From Euglena gracilis (lineage: Eukaryota; Euglenida; Euglenophyceae; Euglenales), in the NCBI GenBank assembly GCA_039621445.1, contig CP154956.1, positions 45,737,291-45,801,290 of the forward strand: 64,000 bases of DNA, written 5' to 3'. Positions 29,636-40,362 of the stretch are shown here, piece by piece (position 1 is the stretch's first letter; each line of letters starts with the position of its first letter). Position numbers and translations under genes: made by a program. The notes under the pieces were generated by a model. It had not been told where the DNA came from. It worked only from the letters and a program-made list of their open reading frames with translations, and ran no database searches.

Positions 29636-30070
29636 CATAGCTGGCGTTTTTTTTGTTTTTTTTAAAAAAAAACGTTTTTTTTGTTTTTTATTAAAAAAAA
29701 CGGGCAAAAAAAACGGCAAAAAAAAACAAAGGGGAAAATGATGGTCCAAATTTTGCCTTGCATCGCACGGGTGAACCAATCTTAGCTCAAATGACTTGAA
29801 AACCAATGCTTTTGGTTGTCTTCAACAAGAATGGTCAAAATAGGGCATTTTTCTGCCATTTTGGCTTGAAACCATTCCAAACTAACTTGAAACATCCCAA
29901 ATTTGGTGTCTTTCTCTGACCGAGGATGGGCAAAAAAAGCTAAAATTAAAGGCAAAATTTTTTTTCCCTGGACCCTTAATGGCGTTTTTTTTGTTTTTTT
30001 TAAAAAAACATGTTTTTTTTAAAAAAAACGTGTTTTTTTTGACTTCGTTTTAAACGAAGTGCCAGCTATG
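29636..30070. mobile_element. hAT-type MITE, 8-bp duplication GCAGGTAC
   Basis: It runs from CATAGCTGGCG to GCCAGCTATG. GCAGGTAC lies on both sides (29,628-29,635 and 30,071-30,078). It entered a GGGGTGCCTGC/GCAGGCACCCC palindromic repeat. This is the most complete copy in the window. Confidence 0.9.
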
Positions 30071-30129
30071 GCAGGTACCCCCCAAAACCCTACCTCCCCC
30101 GGGGGGGGGGTCGGATCGGGTGCTATGGG

Positions 30130-31330
30130 GTGCCTGCCCCTAGCACCCACCCCCCCCCCCCCGTGGGGTAGGCACCCGACTAAGCGCAAGCCTGGCCCCC
30201 ATCATTGAGGCCTGCCATCGATGTCCAGGAGGTCGATGTCCTCGCCATCGATGCTGTTGCGGTCGGCATCCCCGTCGGCGAACAGACCGTGCCGTGCATG
30301 GGGTCATACAGGTCGTCCACGCTGTCATACGGAGTCGTACAGGTCGTCCACGCTGTCCATCTCCGGCTCCAGCCGCCCAGGATTGCACCCAGCAATCCAG
30401 CCTGCGGCAAAAGGGGCGGAAAACAATGGGAAGTAAAATTCCTGTACACATAGCATGGCCCCGTGTTGTGTTGAAGAAAGAAGTCGTGTTGTGTTGAAGA
30501 AAGAAGTCGTCTTGCATCAGTAGTGTGGACATTCATCTATTTAGGTTACAAAACCTCTTCCCCAGAAAACATTTCAATATTTCAAAACATGCATGAAACA
30601 GCCAGGGCGGGGGCTTGGAGCGACAGGGAACACACCTGGGATCTCTCAACCATCGAACAATCCAAGACACCAGTGGATGCTTCGTCCACGTCTCCTCCAT
30701 AGGGAGTTCCCTGACCTTCCCTCCAGCCGTAGCGCAGCCACCCACGATTGCATCCAGCAATCCAGCCTGCGGCAAAAGGGGTGGAAAACAATAGGAAGTA
30801 AAATTCCTGACCACATGGCATAACCATGCCAACAGCTGCATCAGTGGTGTGAACATTCATCTACTTCGGTTACAAAACATTTCCCCAGAAAACATTTCAA
30901 TATTTCAAAACATGCATGAAACAGCCAGGGCGGAGGCTTGGAACGACAGGGAACACACCTGGGGGGGTTGGTACACCCCTCCCCCCCCCCCCCTCTCCGA
31001 GGGCCTCGCCACGCCATTTACCCCCCCTCCCCCCCCCCTAGCCGGACCCCCTCGCCACGCCACCGGCGATTTTCACGATTTTTTGAACGAAAATTTTGTT
31101 GGCGACCATGGTACACCCCTCCCCCCCCCCTGGTCGCCGACCCCCTCGCCACGCCATTTACCCCCCCTCCCCCCCCCCAATTCGGACCCCCTCGCCACGG
31201 CGTACCAACCCCCCCTGGGATCTCTCATCCATCCATCCAACAACTCCACCAACAACTCAAGGCACCAGTGAATGCTTCGTCCACTCTCCCCCATAGGGAG
31301 TTCTCTCTCCTTCCCTCCACCACTCCCAGT
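30130..31330 (-). repeat. Diverged tandem duplication with possible coding remnants
   Basis: A unit of about 350 bp is present at 30,400-30,740 and 30,768 onward, sharing GAAAACATTTCAATATTTCA, ACAGCCAGGGCGG and GGAACACACCTGG. A third part resumes at 31,209 after a C-run insertion. On the minus strand an acidic segment (about 30,210-30,370; DGEDIDLLDIDG in one frame, MDSVDDLYDS in another) suggests an old coding region, now frame-broken. Function unknown. Confidence 0.5.
30965..31212. mobile_element. C-run insertion, GGTACACCCCTCC family
   Basis: The ends are GGTTGGTACACCCCTCCCC and GGCGTACCAACCCCCC. The repeated word CCCCCTCGCCACGCCATTTA links it to blocks at 18.4 and 47.9 kb. It splits the third tandem unit after ACACCTGGG, and CTGGGATCTCTC resumes on the far side. 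Confidence 0.65.
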
Positions 31331-31785
31331 ACATGCTCAAAGCAGCGCAATTTGCTGACAGGGACATGTGTCCGGCGAAGAAGAGGAAAATTTGACGTAC
31401 ACGTCCCTGCACAGGACAGAGACGGGTGTGAGCCCGTCAGCTGAGGTTGATGAGGCGGTCGCCCTCCTGGGAATGGATGCATGAACTTGTCCATGGTGGC
31501 ACTGAAGGAAAGAAAAAATCATTGCAATATAAAAAAAAGCATTGCAATATGCTCCAGTGCTGATCACGAGGGCAGGCAGATCCTACTTTGGGTTTCCGAC
31601 AGTTTTCGACAGCATTCCGACATTTTTGACGTTTTATTCCTTGTCGAAATGGTCTTTTTGTCTTTTTCCTCGTAAAAGACACTTAACTCCACACTGCTCT
31701 TGTCCGGTGGCGACTGGCTAATGTTCAAACACCGTTGGCCGTTTAATGTCCTATTGGACAAAAAATGGGGGTCTGATTTCGAAAA
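31331..31785. other. No gene recognised
   Basis: The interval contains a short tandem AAAAAATCATTGCAATAT/AAAAAAGCATTGCAATAT at about 31,515-31,550 and GAC/GTC-rich text. Nothing supports a gene. Confidence 0.4.
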
Positions 31786-31962
31786 TACCATGCCCCCCCC
31801 CCATATAAGACCCCCCCCCATATAAGACCCCCCCCTGGCCGGCCGAAGGCCGGCCCTTTGGCCGGGACCGACCCCCCCATATAAGACCCCCCCCCATATA
31901 AGACCCCCCCCTGGGATTTTGGCTCCCGAGGGGGGGTCTTATATGGGGGGGGGGGCATGGTA
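31786..31962. mobile_element. Complete TACCATG element, ATATAAGACC family
   Basis: Perfect mirrored ends TACCATGCCCCCCCCCC and GGGGGGGGGGGCATGGTA, each followed inward by ATATAAGACC. TA is at both edges. The core is GGCCGGCCGAAGGCCGGCC. At 177 bp it is the simplest full copy of this family. Confidence 0.85.
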
Positions 31963-32387
31963 ACTGACGTCCCTAAATGTCCTAATTGACGACCTATTTG
32001 CCCGTCGTCTATCTGACGACGGAAAAGCCCAGTTGGTAATCCGTCACCCTCATGCCCAGAAATGTGTCAGGAATTGCAAATGACGCTCCTACAAGAAGGC
32101 CTGCGGCAACGCCCCTCCAAAAGCTCACAAAGAATGCCCGTGCTGATAGACACGAGGTACCCAGTTCTTTGACCCAGAAGACTTTACTGAGGGAGGTTCA
32201 CGAGATGCTTTTCTCTTGTGTGACCCTTCCTCTGACCGGATGATGCCACTGCTGCACTGCTGAAGCGATATGACGGACATGTTGCTCTACGGCGAAGAAA
32301 ATCTGGGTTGTTTTTGCGAGTTGGCGCAATCTGAAATTGCTTTGCAACGGGTGTTGCAAAAGAGACCCTTCTACTACAAAAAACTTT
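31963..32387. other. Unassigned open frames
   Basis: On the plus strand, frames reading LLREVHEMLFSC and LLYGEENLGCFCELAQSEIA, then LQRVLQKRPFYYKKLL, occur in succession in different frames, suggesting a broken gene of unknown type that ends in the hairpin block at 32.4 kb. Confidence 0.3.
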
Positions 32388-32700
32388 TGGGCACTTTTGG
32401 TGACATTTTTAGGAATGAAAATCGGACGCCGGGTTTTGGACAAAACCGGCGTTCCTAACGCCGGGTTTTAGGACAGAACCGGCGTCCGAAAACCCGTGGG
32501 GGGGGACGCCGGTTCTGTCCTGAACCCGGCGTCTCAAACGCCGGTTTTACTACAAAAAAGGGGTGGCGGACGCCGGTTCTGTCCAAAACCCGGCGTTCCA
32601 AACGCCGGTTCCGTCCGTTTTAGAGACGCCGGGTTCAGGACAGAACCGGCGTCCCCACCCTTCGGTCAAAGGACACTCCCGGGACCAATCTCCGACCACT
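32388..32700. repeat. GACGCCGG hairpin block, copy 1
   Basis: It is led by CACTTTTGGTGACATTTTTA and then carries six alternating inverted words such as GGACGCCGGTTCTGTCC and GGACAGAACCGGCGTCC. About 155 bp of it is repeated almost exactly at 33,276-33,433. Confidence 0.8.
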
Positions 32701-33204
32701 TATCTTCAATGTCACGCCACCTTGCATTTCACCAAATTCCGGCGATCGCGAGGGTATTTCTGGCTGTGTCGATCGTCTGGGTACACAGTCACCCCTAAAT
32801 CGAAAGCTCTTTTCATCAGACGACTGGCGATCACCACCAAATTCAGCGATGGAGTTCTGGAGCTCTGACTTTTTGTCACTGGGAAATCCTAATTTCACAA
32901 CTCTAGTGCCCCCCAGGACCCCTCAGGTGGTCGCTTCGAAGAGAAGAAACGTTTCTGTAAGGTTTATTCAGCATCTTAAACCAAAAATCACTGAAAACTA
33001 CCACAAATTTCGACTAAGATTCTGGCCGATCCGACGATCGCGAGCGTATCTCTGGCTGCGTGCAACGTTAGGGTACCAAGTTACCCCTCGATCGAAAGCT
33101 CTTTTCAACAGACGACCAGCGGTGCTCATCAGATCTTTCCACGCCGCACGGTACTCTTTATCAAAATCTGGGCCAATTTCACCAAATTTGGACATCCACC
33201 CCAC
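32700..33204. repeat. Tandem diverged unit with ATCGAAAGCTCTTTTCA
   Basis: Two copies about 285 bp apart share CGATCGCGAG, ATCTCTGGCTG, GGGTACC/ACA and ATCGAAAGCTCTTTTCA. Weaker relatives occur at 48,880 and 49,185. No gene. Confidence 0.6.
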
Positions 33205-33435
33205 TGGTCCCCAAATGGCAAAAATCATTGTCCTACATAGTTAAAACAGTCATACCAGGAGCTTTGGGCCACTTTTGGGCACTTTTGGTGACATTTTTAG
33301 GAATGAAAATCGGACGCCGGGTTTTGGACAAAACCGGCGTTCCTAACGCCGGGTTTTAGGACAGAACCGGCGTCCGAAAACCCGTGGGGGGGGACGCCGG
33401 TTCTGTCCTTAACCCGGCGTCTCAAACGCCGGTTT
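33205..33435. repeat. GACGCCGG hairpin block, copy 2, with long shared lead
   Basis: The lead (GGTCCCCAAATGGCAAA, AGTTAAAACAGTCATACCA) is shared with 51,897-52,135, so the repeat is larger than the hairpin: about 230 bp. Confidence 0.75.
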
Positions 33436-33439
33436 AAGC

Positions 33440-33699
33440 AGCAGCCTCTGTCCATATGGAAGTTGGTCAATAGAACACTGCTGCAGAAGCAATGACAGAG
33501 CACTCAAGTTTTTTTCCCCTTGGAATTTCTGGCTATTTCTGTCTCCATCAGCATTGGCAACGGAGGCTGCAGCATCCTCCACCACTGAGGACGAGGTGGT
33601 TGTGGTAGAACGTGGGCAGGAAGAAGGAGCAGAACCTGTTGTGGAGATCACCAGCTTGGGATGTTCGAAGTGCCAGCGTACCAGCTTCCTCACAGCCAT
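33440..33699 (-). CDS. Unassigned open frame cut by a hairpin block
   Basis: It reads MAVRKLVRWHFEHPKLVIST, a serine/threonine-rich middle, and ALSLLLQQCSIDQLPYGQRL before running into the hairpin block. The composition is protein-like, but no domain is recognised. It may be a broken mobile-element gene. Confidence 0.3.
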
Positions 33700-34340
33700 G
33701 TCAGTGATTCACCTCATCATGGCCACGTAGGGATTCTACATCAAGTGAGAATTTTTGTTTTTCCACCATTCTGGCCAAACTGTTTCGCAAACCGCCCACC
33801 AATCTTGTTTTTTTTTCCAGCGGTTTGTTGCACTCGGGTGTTTCTACACACAAAAAAAAAGTCAAAAAGTTCCCCATGGAATTCGTTCCCCATGGAATGG
33901 AATGGTTCCCCATGGAAGAATTCGCCTGGTCACATCGCAGGCCTTGGGCAAGGAAATGCCCAACAAACAGGCTCCGTCACCGGGTTGGCTGGTTGGGGGT
34001 GGGCGCTCCCGGCCAATGATGCTGTAAAATATCCCAGTGTTCTATTCTTGCCGACAGAGGAGAATGGAATGGCCCTGGTCATGAGCCCAAGCCTGAACGC
34101 AAACCAAGGTGCCCTGCCCCCGATGCGGCAGGTATTTTGATCCTGTGGAGTCAACACTCACGTACGAAGATGCAGAGGACCCCTGGGCACCCGTCGGCCA
34201 CTGATCACGCCATTGGCGTGGCAGGCCGTTGCCCAGTTTCAGAGTAGTTTCAGAGTCCCTGGTTGAGAGGTCAGAGAGTTTTTTTGGGATGGTTTGGGTA
34301 GGTCAGGGATGGATGGGAAGCCCTTCGGTATTGAGGTAGG
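33700..34340. other. No gene recognised; possible zinc-knuckle tail
   Basis: At 34,110-34,203 a plus-strand frame reads VPCPRCGRYFDPVESTLTYE and ends APVGH before a stop. The single CxxC is too little to name. A local triplication of TTCCCCATGGAA lies at 33,870-33,920. Confidence 0.3.
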
Positions 34341-35089
34341 TGGTAGGGGGGGGTCGCTGAGCTCTTATCCCTTTATGGGTAAGAGCGAAGCTTACCACCG
34401 TCGAAATCCCCCCCCTCAACCCCCCCCCCTCCCCCCCCCCCCGGGTCGGGGCCACCAGGAGCACCGACGGATTATCACCATGATCCCGGCCCGGTTCCCG
34501 GAGTTTTTTTTTTCAGTCGCGAGCGACTGGATTCCTAGTTTCCGAATCACCTGGGTTTGACCCCCAACTCCCCGCCAGGCCCGAGTTATTCACGCGCGAA
34601 GGGGTCCAAACTCGGTAGGATTTACCCGCCCCCCCTGGATGAGCCCCCCCCCCCTTGGAGGGCCAAAAAATGTCAATTTTCAAAATATCTCCAAAATGAA
34701 GCCAAATCAAAGGAAATGTCCGGAGACCTAATTTGAAGCCCTTGGAACGCCCCATCCACCGGTATTTTGATTTCCCCGTAACGCCCCGCCTAGCCCGAGA
34801 TACGGCCGTTTTTGGCGCAGCTGGCCGTTTTGTACACTTTTCCCTCTGTTCGACTTAGCCGTTTTCGGGGGGTGGGGGGTCAAAAAATCGATGTTTTCAA
34901 AATTTCTCGAAAATGATGCAAAAGCAAAGGAAATGTCCGGAGACCTAAATTGAAGCCCTTGAAACGCTCTATCTACTGGGATTTTGGTTTCCCCGCAACT
35001 CCCCGCCCAGCCCGAGATACGGGCGTTTTTTTGGCCAATTTGGGCCATTTCAGGCCATTTTGTACACTTTTCCCTCTGTTCGCCTTAGC

Positions 35090-35325
35090 CGTTTTAGGCC
35101 AAAAAAGTCGAAAAAAATCGAAAAAAAATTTTTTTTGCCCGAAACGATATTTTTCGGCCTCCCGGACCCAGAAAAACTGTTTTTGAGCCGAAAACGAGCG
35201 TTTTTCGACCCGCCAGCGCCCCGTTTTGGGCCGCCGACCCATTGACTTTGGGGCAAAACCGGGTCGAAAAAGTCGAAAAAAAGCGAAAAATTTTTTTTTG
35301 CCCGAAACGATGTTTTTTGGCCTTG
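35090..35325. repeat. 163-bp satellite in left foldback arm
   Basis: About 1.4 units in the orientation of 13-16 kb, matched by inverted units in the right arm. Confidence 0.85.
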
Positions 35326-35329
35326 AGGG

Positions 35330-35640
35330 GGGGGGGCGCACCCTCATCGGGGTCAATTTTTTGCAACAATGCGCAGTGATAATGGGGGGGGCGGGGGGGG
35401 GAGGGGGGGGTGCGGGGGGGGGGGGCGCAGCCCCCCCCCTCCCCCCCCCGCCGCGGTGGCCGTAGGCCACCGGACCCCTCATCGGGGTCAATTTTTTGCA
35501 ACAATGCGCAGTGATAATGGGGGGGCGGGGGGGGGGGGGGGAGGGGGGGTGCAGGGGGGGAGGGGGGGGCGCAGCCCCCCCCCTCCCCCCCCGCCGCCGG
35601 GGCCGTAGGACACCGGACCCCTCATCGGTGGCCGTGGGGC
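35330..35640. repeat. G-run tandem duplication
   Basis: The phrase CCCCTCATCGGGGTCAATTT TTTGCAACAATGCGCAGTG is present at 35,340 and 35,477, each followed by a long G-run and its complement. It could be an assembly-sensitive region. Confidence 0.7.
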
Positions 35641-35939
35641 TGGGGAATGTCTGTCTGGGATACAATGTTTCACGGAAAAAACATACATTTTCATGAAAAA
35701 GGTACCAAATATTTCAGGTTTCAGTTGTTTTAAGGAGTGGTGATAAAAATGCAAAGTCAAAAAAAACTGCCCCAAATTTTGGCACACTCAAATTGTATTG
35801 ACATTTTTTTCTCTTGGCAAATTTTTGGTATTTCACCATTTTTTTGCTTTAAAAACCTACTACATTCAAACCTTTCAGAAAATTGTGAAATTTGGACGGT
35901 GTGGAAAAAAAGGCGTTCTTGTACTGACCTTCAATTTGC

Positions 35940-36065
35940 CAACATAGGTCGGGGGGGTGTGGGGGGGGTGTGGGGGGGTGTGTGGGGGGGGGGGGGTATG
36001 GGGGGGGGTGTTTGGGGTGGGGGGTGTGGGGGGGTGTGGGGGGGGTGTGGGGGGGGGTGTGGGGG
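35940..36065. repeat. GGGGTGTGG microsatellite
   Basis: A run of GGGGGGTGTG units lies between unique sequence and the right satellite array of the foldback element. Confidence 0.85.
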
Positions 36066-36099
36066 TAAATGCCTAGTGTAGGGGCCAGTTTTTGCAATA

Positions 36100-36830
36100 C
36101 CTCGCCGAAAAATATCGTTTCGGGCAAAAAAAAATTTTTCGATTTTTTTCGACTTTTTCGACCCGGTTTTGACCCAAAGTCAACGGGTTGGCGGTCGAAA
36201 ACGGGGCGTTGGCGGGTCGAAAAACGCTCGTTTTCGGCTCAAAAACAGTTTTTCCGGGTCCGGGAGGCCGAAAAATATCGTTTCGGGCAAAAATTTTTTT
36301 TTCGATTTTTTTCGACTTTTTTGACCCGGTTTTGACCCAAAGTCAATGGGTCGGCGGCCCAAAACGGGGCGCTGGCGGGTCGAAAAACGCTCGTTTTCGG
36401 CTCAAAAACAGTTTTTCCGGGTCCGGGAGGCCGAAAAATATCGTTTCGGGCAAAAAAAATTTTTTCGATTTTTTTCGACTTTTTTTGACCCGGTTTTGAC
36501 CCAAAGTCAATGGGTCGGCGGCCCAAAACGGGGCGCTGGCGGGTCGAAAAACGCTCGTTTTCGGCTCAAAAACGGTTTTTTGGGTCCGGGAGGCCAAAAA
36601 ACATGGTTTTGGGCAAAAAAAAATTTTGCGATTTTTTTCGACTTTTTTTAACCCGGATTTGACCCAAAATCAACGGGTCGGCAGCCCAAAACGGTGCGCT
36701 GGCGGGTCGAAAAACGCTCGTTCTCGGCTCAAAAACAGTTTTTCTGGGTCCGGGAGGCCAAAAAACATCGTTTCGGGCCAAAAAAATTTTTTTCGATTTT
36801 TTTTCGACTTTTTTGGCCGAAAACGGCTAA
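36100..36830. repeat. 163-bp satellite in right foldback arm, about 4.5 units
   Basis: Inverted relative to the left arm, with more units than the left arm, so unit number has changed since the arms formed. Confidence 0.85.
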
Positions 36831-37596
36831 GTCGAACAGAAGGAAAAGTGTACAAAATGGCCTGAAATGGCCCAAATTGGCCAAAAAACGCCCGTATCTC
36901 GGGCTGGGTGGGGAGTTGCGGGGAAACCAAAATCCCAGTAGATAGAGCGTTCCAAGGGCTTCAATTTAGGTCTCCGGACATTTCCTTTGATTTTGCAACA
37001 TTTTCGAGAAATTTTGAAAACATCGATTTTTTGACCCCCCACCCCCCGAAAACGGCTAAGTCGAACAGAGGGAAAAGTGTACAAAACGGCCAGCTGCGCC
37101 AAAAACGGCCGTATCTCGGGCTAGGCGGGGAGTTGCGGGGAAATCAAAATACCGGTGGATGGGGCGTTCCAAGGGCTTCAAATTAGGTCTCCGGACATTT
37201 CCTTTGATTTGGCTTCATTTTGGAGATATTTTGAAAATTGACATTTTTTGGCCCTCCAAGGGGGGGGGGCTCATCCAGGGGGGGCGGGTAAATCCTACCG
37301 AGTTTGGACCCCTTCGCGCGTGAATAACTCGGGCCTGGCGGGGAGTTGGGGGTCAAACCCAGGTGATTCGGAAACTAGGAATCCAGTCGCTCGTGACTGA
37401 AAAAAAAAATTCCGGGAACCGGGCCGGGATCATGGTGATAATCCGTCGGTTCTCCTGGTGGCCCCGACCCGGGGGGGGGGGGGGGGGGGGGGCGAGGGGG
37501 GGGTTTCGACGGTGGTAAGCTTCGCTCTTACCCATAAAGGGATAAGAGCTCAGCGACCCCCCCCCCTACCACCTTACCCCCCAGGGGGGGGGTGGT

Positions 37597-37975
37597 CGGG
37601 ACCAGGTTTTGCATAGTGCTGAGCTCTTAATAAGCGCGCACCGGCTCTTGACACACGCGGGCTGTATGACCGTGCGCTAGGTAACTGTAATGAAAGCGAC
37701 GTGATGTGGGCGGGATGATGATGAGAGAGGAGGATGTGACGTTTAGGGGGGGATGCTGGGCACCTCTGAACAGTTGGGTATGCGGCCCAGGTGCTTTTAT
37801 CCAGCGTTCGCACCGCCCCTTTACAGGGTATCATCAGCTTGGGTATCCCCGGCTTTGGGTACCGGAGACCTCTCTGCGTTTGCGGAGAGGCGGAGTTTGA
37901 TTGAGGGCGTACATAGCACTCCAATTATGTGCCATGTACGCCATCATTGGGGGTACGACTGACAAATTGGGGGGG
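37597..37975. other. GAGCTC terminal block and spacer, no gene
   Basis: The block GACCAGGTTTTGCATAGTGC-TGAGCTC-TTAATAAGCGCGCACC abuts the foldback element. The rest has no recognised feature beyond a short AGAGGTC/CTCTGCG pair. Confidence 0.5.
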
Positions 37976-38905
37976 GGGTGCGTCGTGCTGATGCCATTTG
38001 CATTCTCTGGGTGCAGGTCCTGCACTCATGCGTAGGTAATTCAATGATGGCCATTGGGTGTGGATAAATGGGATTTGCCTTTGCAATGTGTTGGTGCACA
38101 TTGTGCAGTGGGGCATAACCAGTGGACTGATGACCAGCCGGGGGGAGTGGCGGTGCCATTTTTATTCTCTGGGTGCAGCTGCTGCACGCGTCTGATGGCA
38201 AAGGAACCCTGGCAATCGGGGGGCTGCGGCAGTGCTGATGCCATTTCCAATCTCTGGGTGCAGGTGCTGCACTCATGCGTAGGCATTTGGGTGTGGAGAA
38301 ATGGGAATTGTATTTCCATTCTGTGCGTGCACACCGTGCACTCGGGCAGAACCAGTGGAAGGATGGATATTTGGGGGGAGTACAAGCGGCAATGCCATTT
38401 CCATTCTCTCGGTGCAGCTCCTGCACGCGTTTAATGGCAATGGAACCCTGGCAATCGGGGGGCTGCGGTAGCGCTGATGCCATTTCCAATCTCTGGGTGC
38501 AGGTCCTGCACTCATGCGTAGGCATGTGGGTGTGGGTATATGGGAATTGTGTTTCCATTCTGTGGGTGCACACGGTGCACTCGCGCAGAACCAGTGGCAG
38601 GATGGACAGTTGGGGGGAGTACAAGCGGCAATGCCATTTCCATTCTCTCGGTGCAGCTCCTGCACGCGTTTAATGGCAATGGAACCCTGGCATTTGGGGG
38701 GGTGCGGTAGTGCTGATGCCATTTCCAATCTCTGGGTGCAGGTCCTGCACTCATGCGTAGGCATTTGGGTGTGGAGAAATGGGAATTGTATTTCCATTCT
38801 GTGGGTGCACACCGTGCACTCGGGCAGAACCAGTGGCAGGATGGATAATTGGGGGGAGTACAAGCGGCAATGCCATTTCCATTCTCTCGGTGCAGCTCCT
38901 GTTGT
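37975..38905. repeat. 240-bp higher-order tandem repeat
   Basis: About four units with the word GTACAAGCGGCAATGCC at 38,389, 38,628 and 38,868. Each unit is three diverged subunits of about 80 bp, built on ATTTCCATTCTCTGGGTGCA followed by a small palindrome (GTGCAGCTCCTGCAC, GTGCAGGTCCTGCAC or GTGCACACGGTGCAC). As 240 is divisible by three, several frames stay open on both strands. The minus-strand one is 246 codons with CTVCTHRM and CRTCTQRL pairs. With so many frames open at once, coding is unproven. Confidence 0.85.
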
Positions 38906-39350
38906 ACAGGTTGTACAAGGAGCTGGAGGACGTGGAGCACAGCGGCATCGACCTATATGCTTCGGTGAGCTCAGACATATGGCACACACCATAAAACGGA
39001 TGTTTGCAACCACCGTTTCCCAGGGTTTGGCATGATTTTGTTGGTTTGGTTTTTCTCTTCACAATGTTTGGCCGCGGTGCACATTCTGTGGGAGGTTGGA
39101 TTCCGGCCAATCTTTTCACAATGATGACACTTTGCAACTGTCATCATGGTCTGACATCTGGTGAAACAATTATTCTCCTCTGTGTGGCACAATCGGTGAT
39201 CTTGTCCCAAAATTTGCCCACATTCGTCAACTTCAACCCCCCTTTGCCAGCATGTTTATTCTAATGCATTGCACGCAGCCGGCAAAAAAGAGAACAGAGG
39301 CAGGAACCGTTCGCACATGTGCCCACGGTGGGATTGTACACGCGCGGTGA
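38906..39350. other. No gene recognised
   Basis: A segment at 39,000-39,210 has cysteine-rich minus-strand frames (NCFTRCQTMMTVAKCHHCEK) but nothing that can be named. Confidence 0.4.
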
Positions 39351-40362
39351 AAAACACTCCTTCTCGGCTCCAAAACAGTTCTTCTGTGTCCGGGAGCCCA
39401 TCACATCATCTTTTAGGGAAAAAAAAGTATTTCCACTTTTTTGACCCCGTTTTGACCCAAAATCAATAGGTCGGCGGCCCAAACCGGGGCCCCGGCGGGT
39501 CGAAAAACGCTCGTTTTTGGCTCAAAAGCAGTTTTTCTGGGTCCGGGAGGCCAAAAAACATCGTTTCGGGCAAAAAAAAATTTCGATTTTTTTCGACTTT
39601 TTTTAACCCGGATTTGACCCAAAATCAATGGGTCGGCGGCCCCAAACGGGGCGCTGGCGGGACGAAAAACGCTCGTTTTCGGCTCAAAAACAGTTTTTCT
39701 GGGTCCGGGAGGCCAAAAAACATCGTTTCGGGCAAAAAATTTTTTTTCGATTTTTTTCGACTTTTTGGACCCGGATTTGACCCAAAATCAATGGGTCGGA
39801 GGCCCAAAACGGGGCGCCGGCGGGCCGAAAAACGCTCGTTTTCGGCTCAAAAACAGTTTTTCCGGGTCGGGGAGGCCAAAAAACATCGTTTCGGGCAAAA
39901 AATTTTTTTTCGATTTTTTTCGACTTTTTTGACCCGGTTTTGACCCAAAGTCAATGGGTCGGCGGCCCAAAACGGGGCGCTGGCGGGTCGAAAAACGCTC
40001 GTTTTCGGCTCAAAAACAGTTTTTCCGGGTCGGGGAGGCCAAAAAACATCGTTTCGGGCAAAAACAAATTTTTCGATTTTTTTCGACTTTTTCGACCCGG
40101 TTTTGACCCAAAGTCAATGGGTCGGCGGCCCAAAACGGGGCGCTGGCGGGTCGAAAAACGCTCGTTTTCGGCTCAAAAACAGTTTTTTCGGGTCGGGGAG
40201 GCCAAAAAACATCGTTTCGGGCAAAAACAAATTTTTCGATTTTTTTCGACTTTTTCGACCCGGTTTTGACCCAAAGTCAATGGGTCGGCGGCCCAAAACG
40301 GGGCGCTGGCGGGTCGAAAAACGCTCGTTTTCGGCTCAAAACCAGTTTTTCCGGGTCGGCTT
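39350..40362. repeat. 163-bp satellite array, about 6 units
   Basis: The period is 163 bp (frames starting at 39,777, 39,940 and 40,103). Units become more uniform to the right. At 40,350 the array stops abruptly inside GGGTCGGCTTTGCC, with no terminal block. Confidence 0.9.

Larger units (their letters stand above)
34344..37568. mobile_element. 3.2-kb foldback element with satellite core
   Basis: Mirrored ends TAGGGGGGGGTCGCTGAGCT and AGCTCAGCGACCCCCCCCCCTA, TA at each edge. From the ends inward both arms share the GAGCTCTTATCC block, TCGCGAGCGACTGGATTCCT, CCCGAGTTATTCACGCGCGA, two copies of a block of about 200 bp with CCCGAGATACGG, and satellite units. The arms are about 0.97 and 1.4 kb. 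The centre (35.33-36.1 kb) holds G-run duplications and a GGGGTGTGG tract. No transposase frame. Confidence 0.8.

Noticed and set aside
35340-35640. G-run duplications as G-quadruplex promoter
   Set aside because: No gene lies beside them. They sit at the centre of a foldback element and may be distorted by assembly.
37975-38905. CRISPR-like array
   Set aside because: Units are about 80 and 240 bp, contiguous without unique spacers, and the host is a eukaryote.
38273-39137. 246-codon minus-strand protein with repeated CxxC pairs
   Set aside because: Plus and minus frames are equally open because the unit is 240 bp. I kept it only as a question in the satellite finding.
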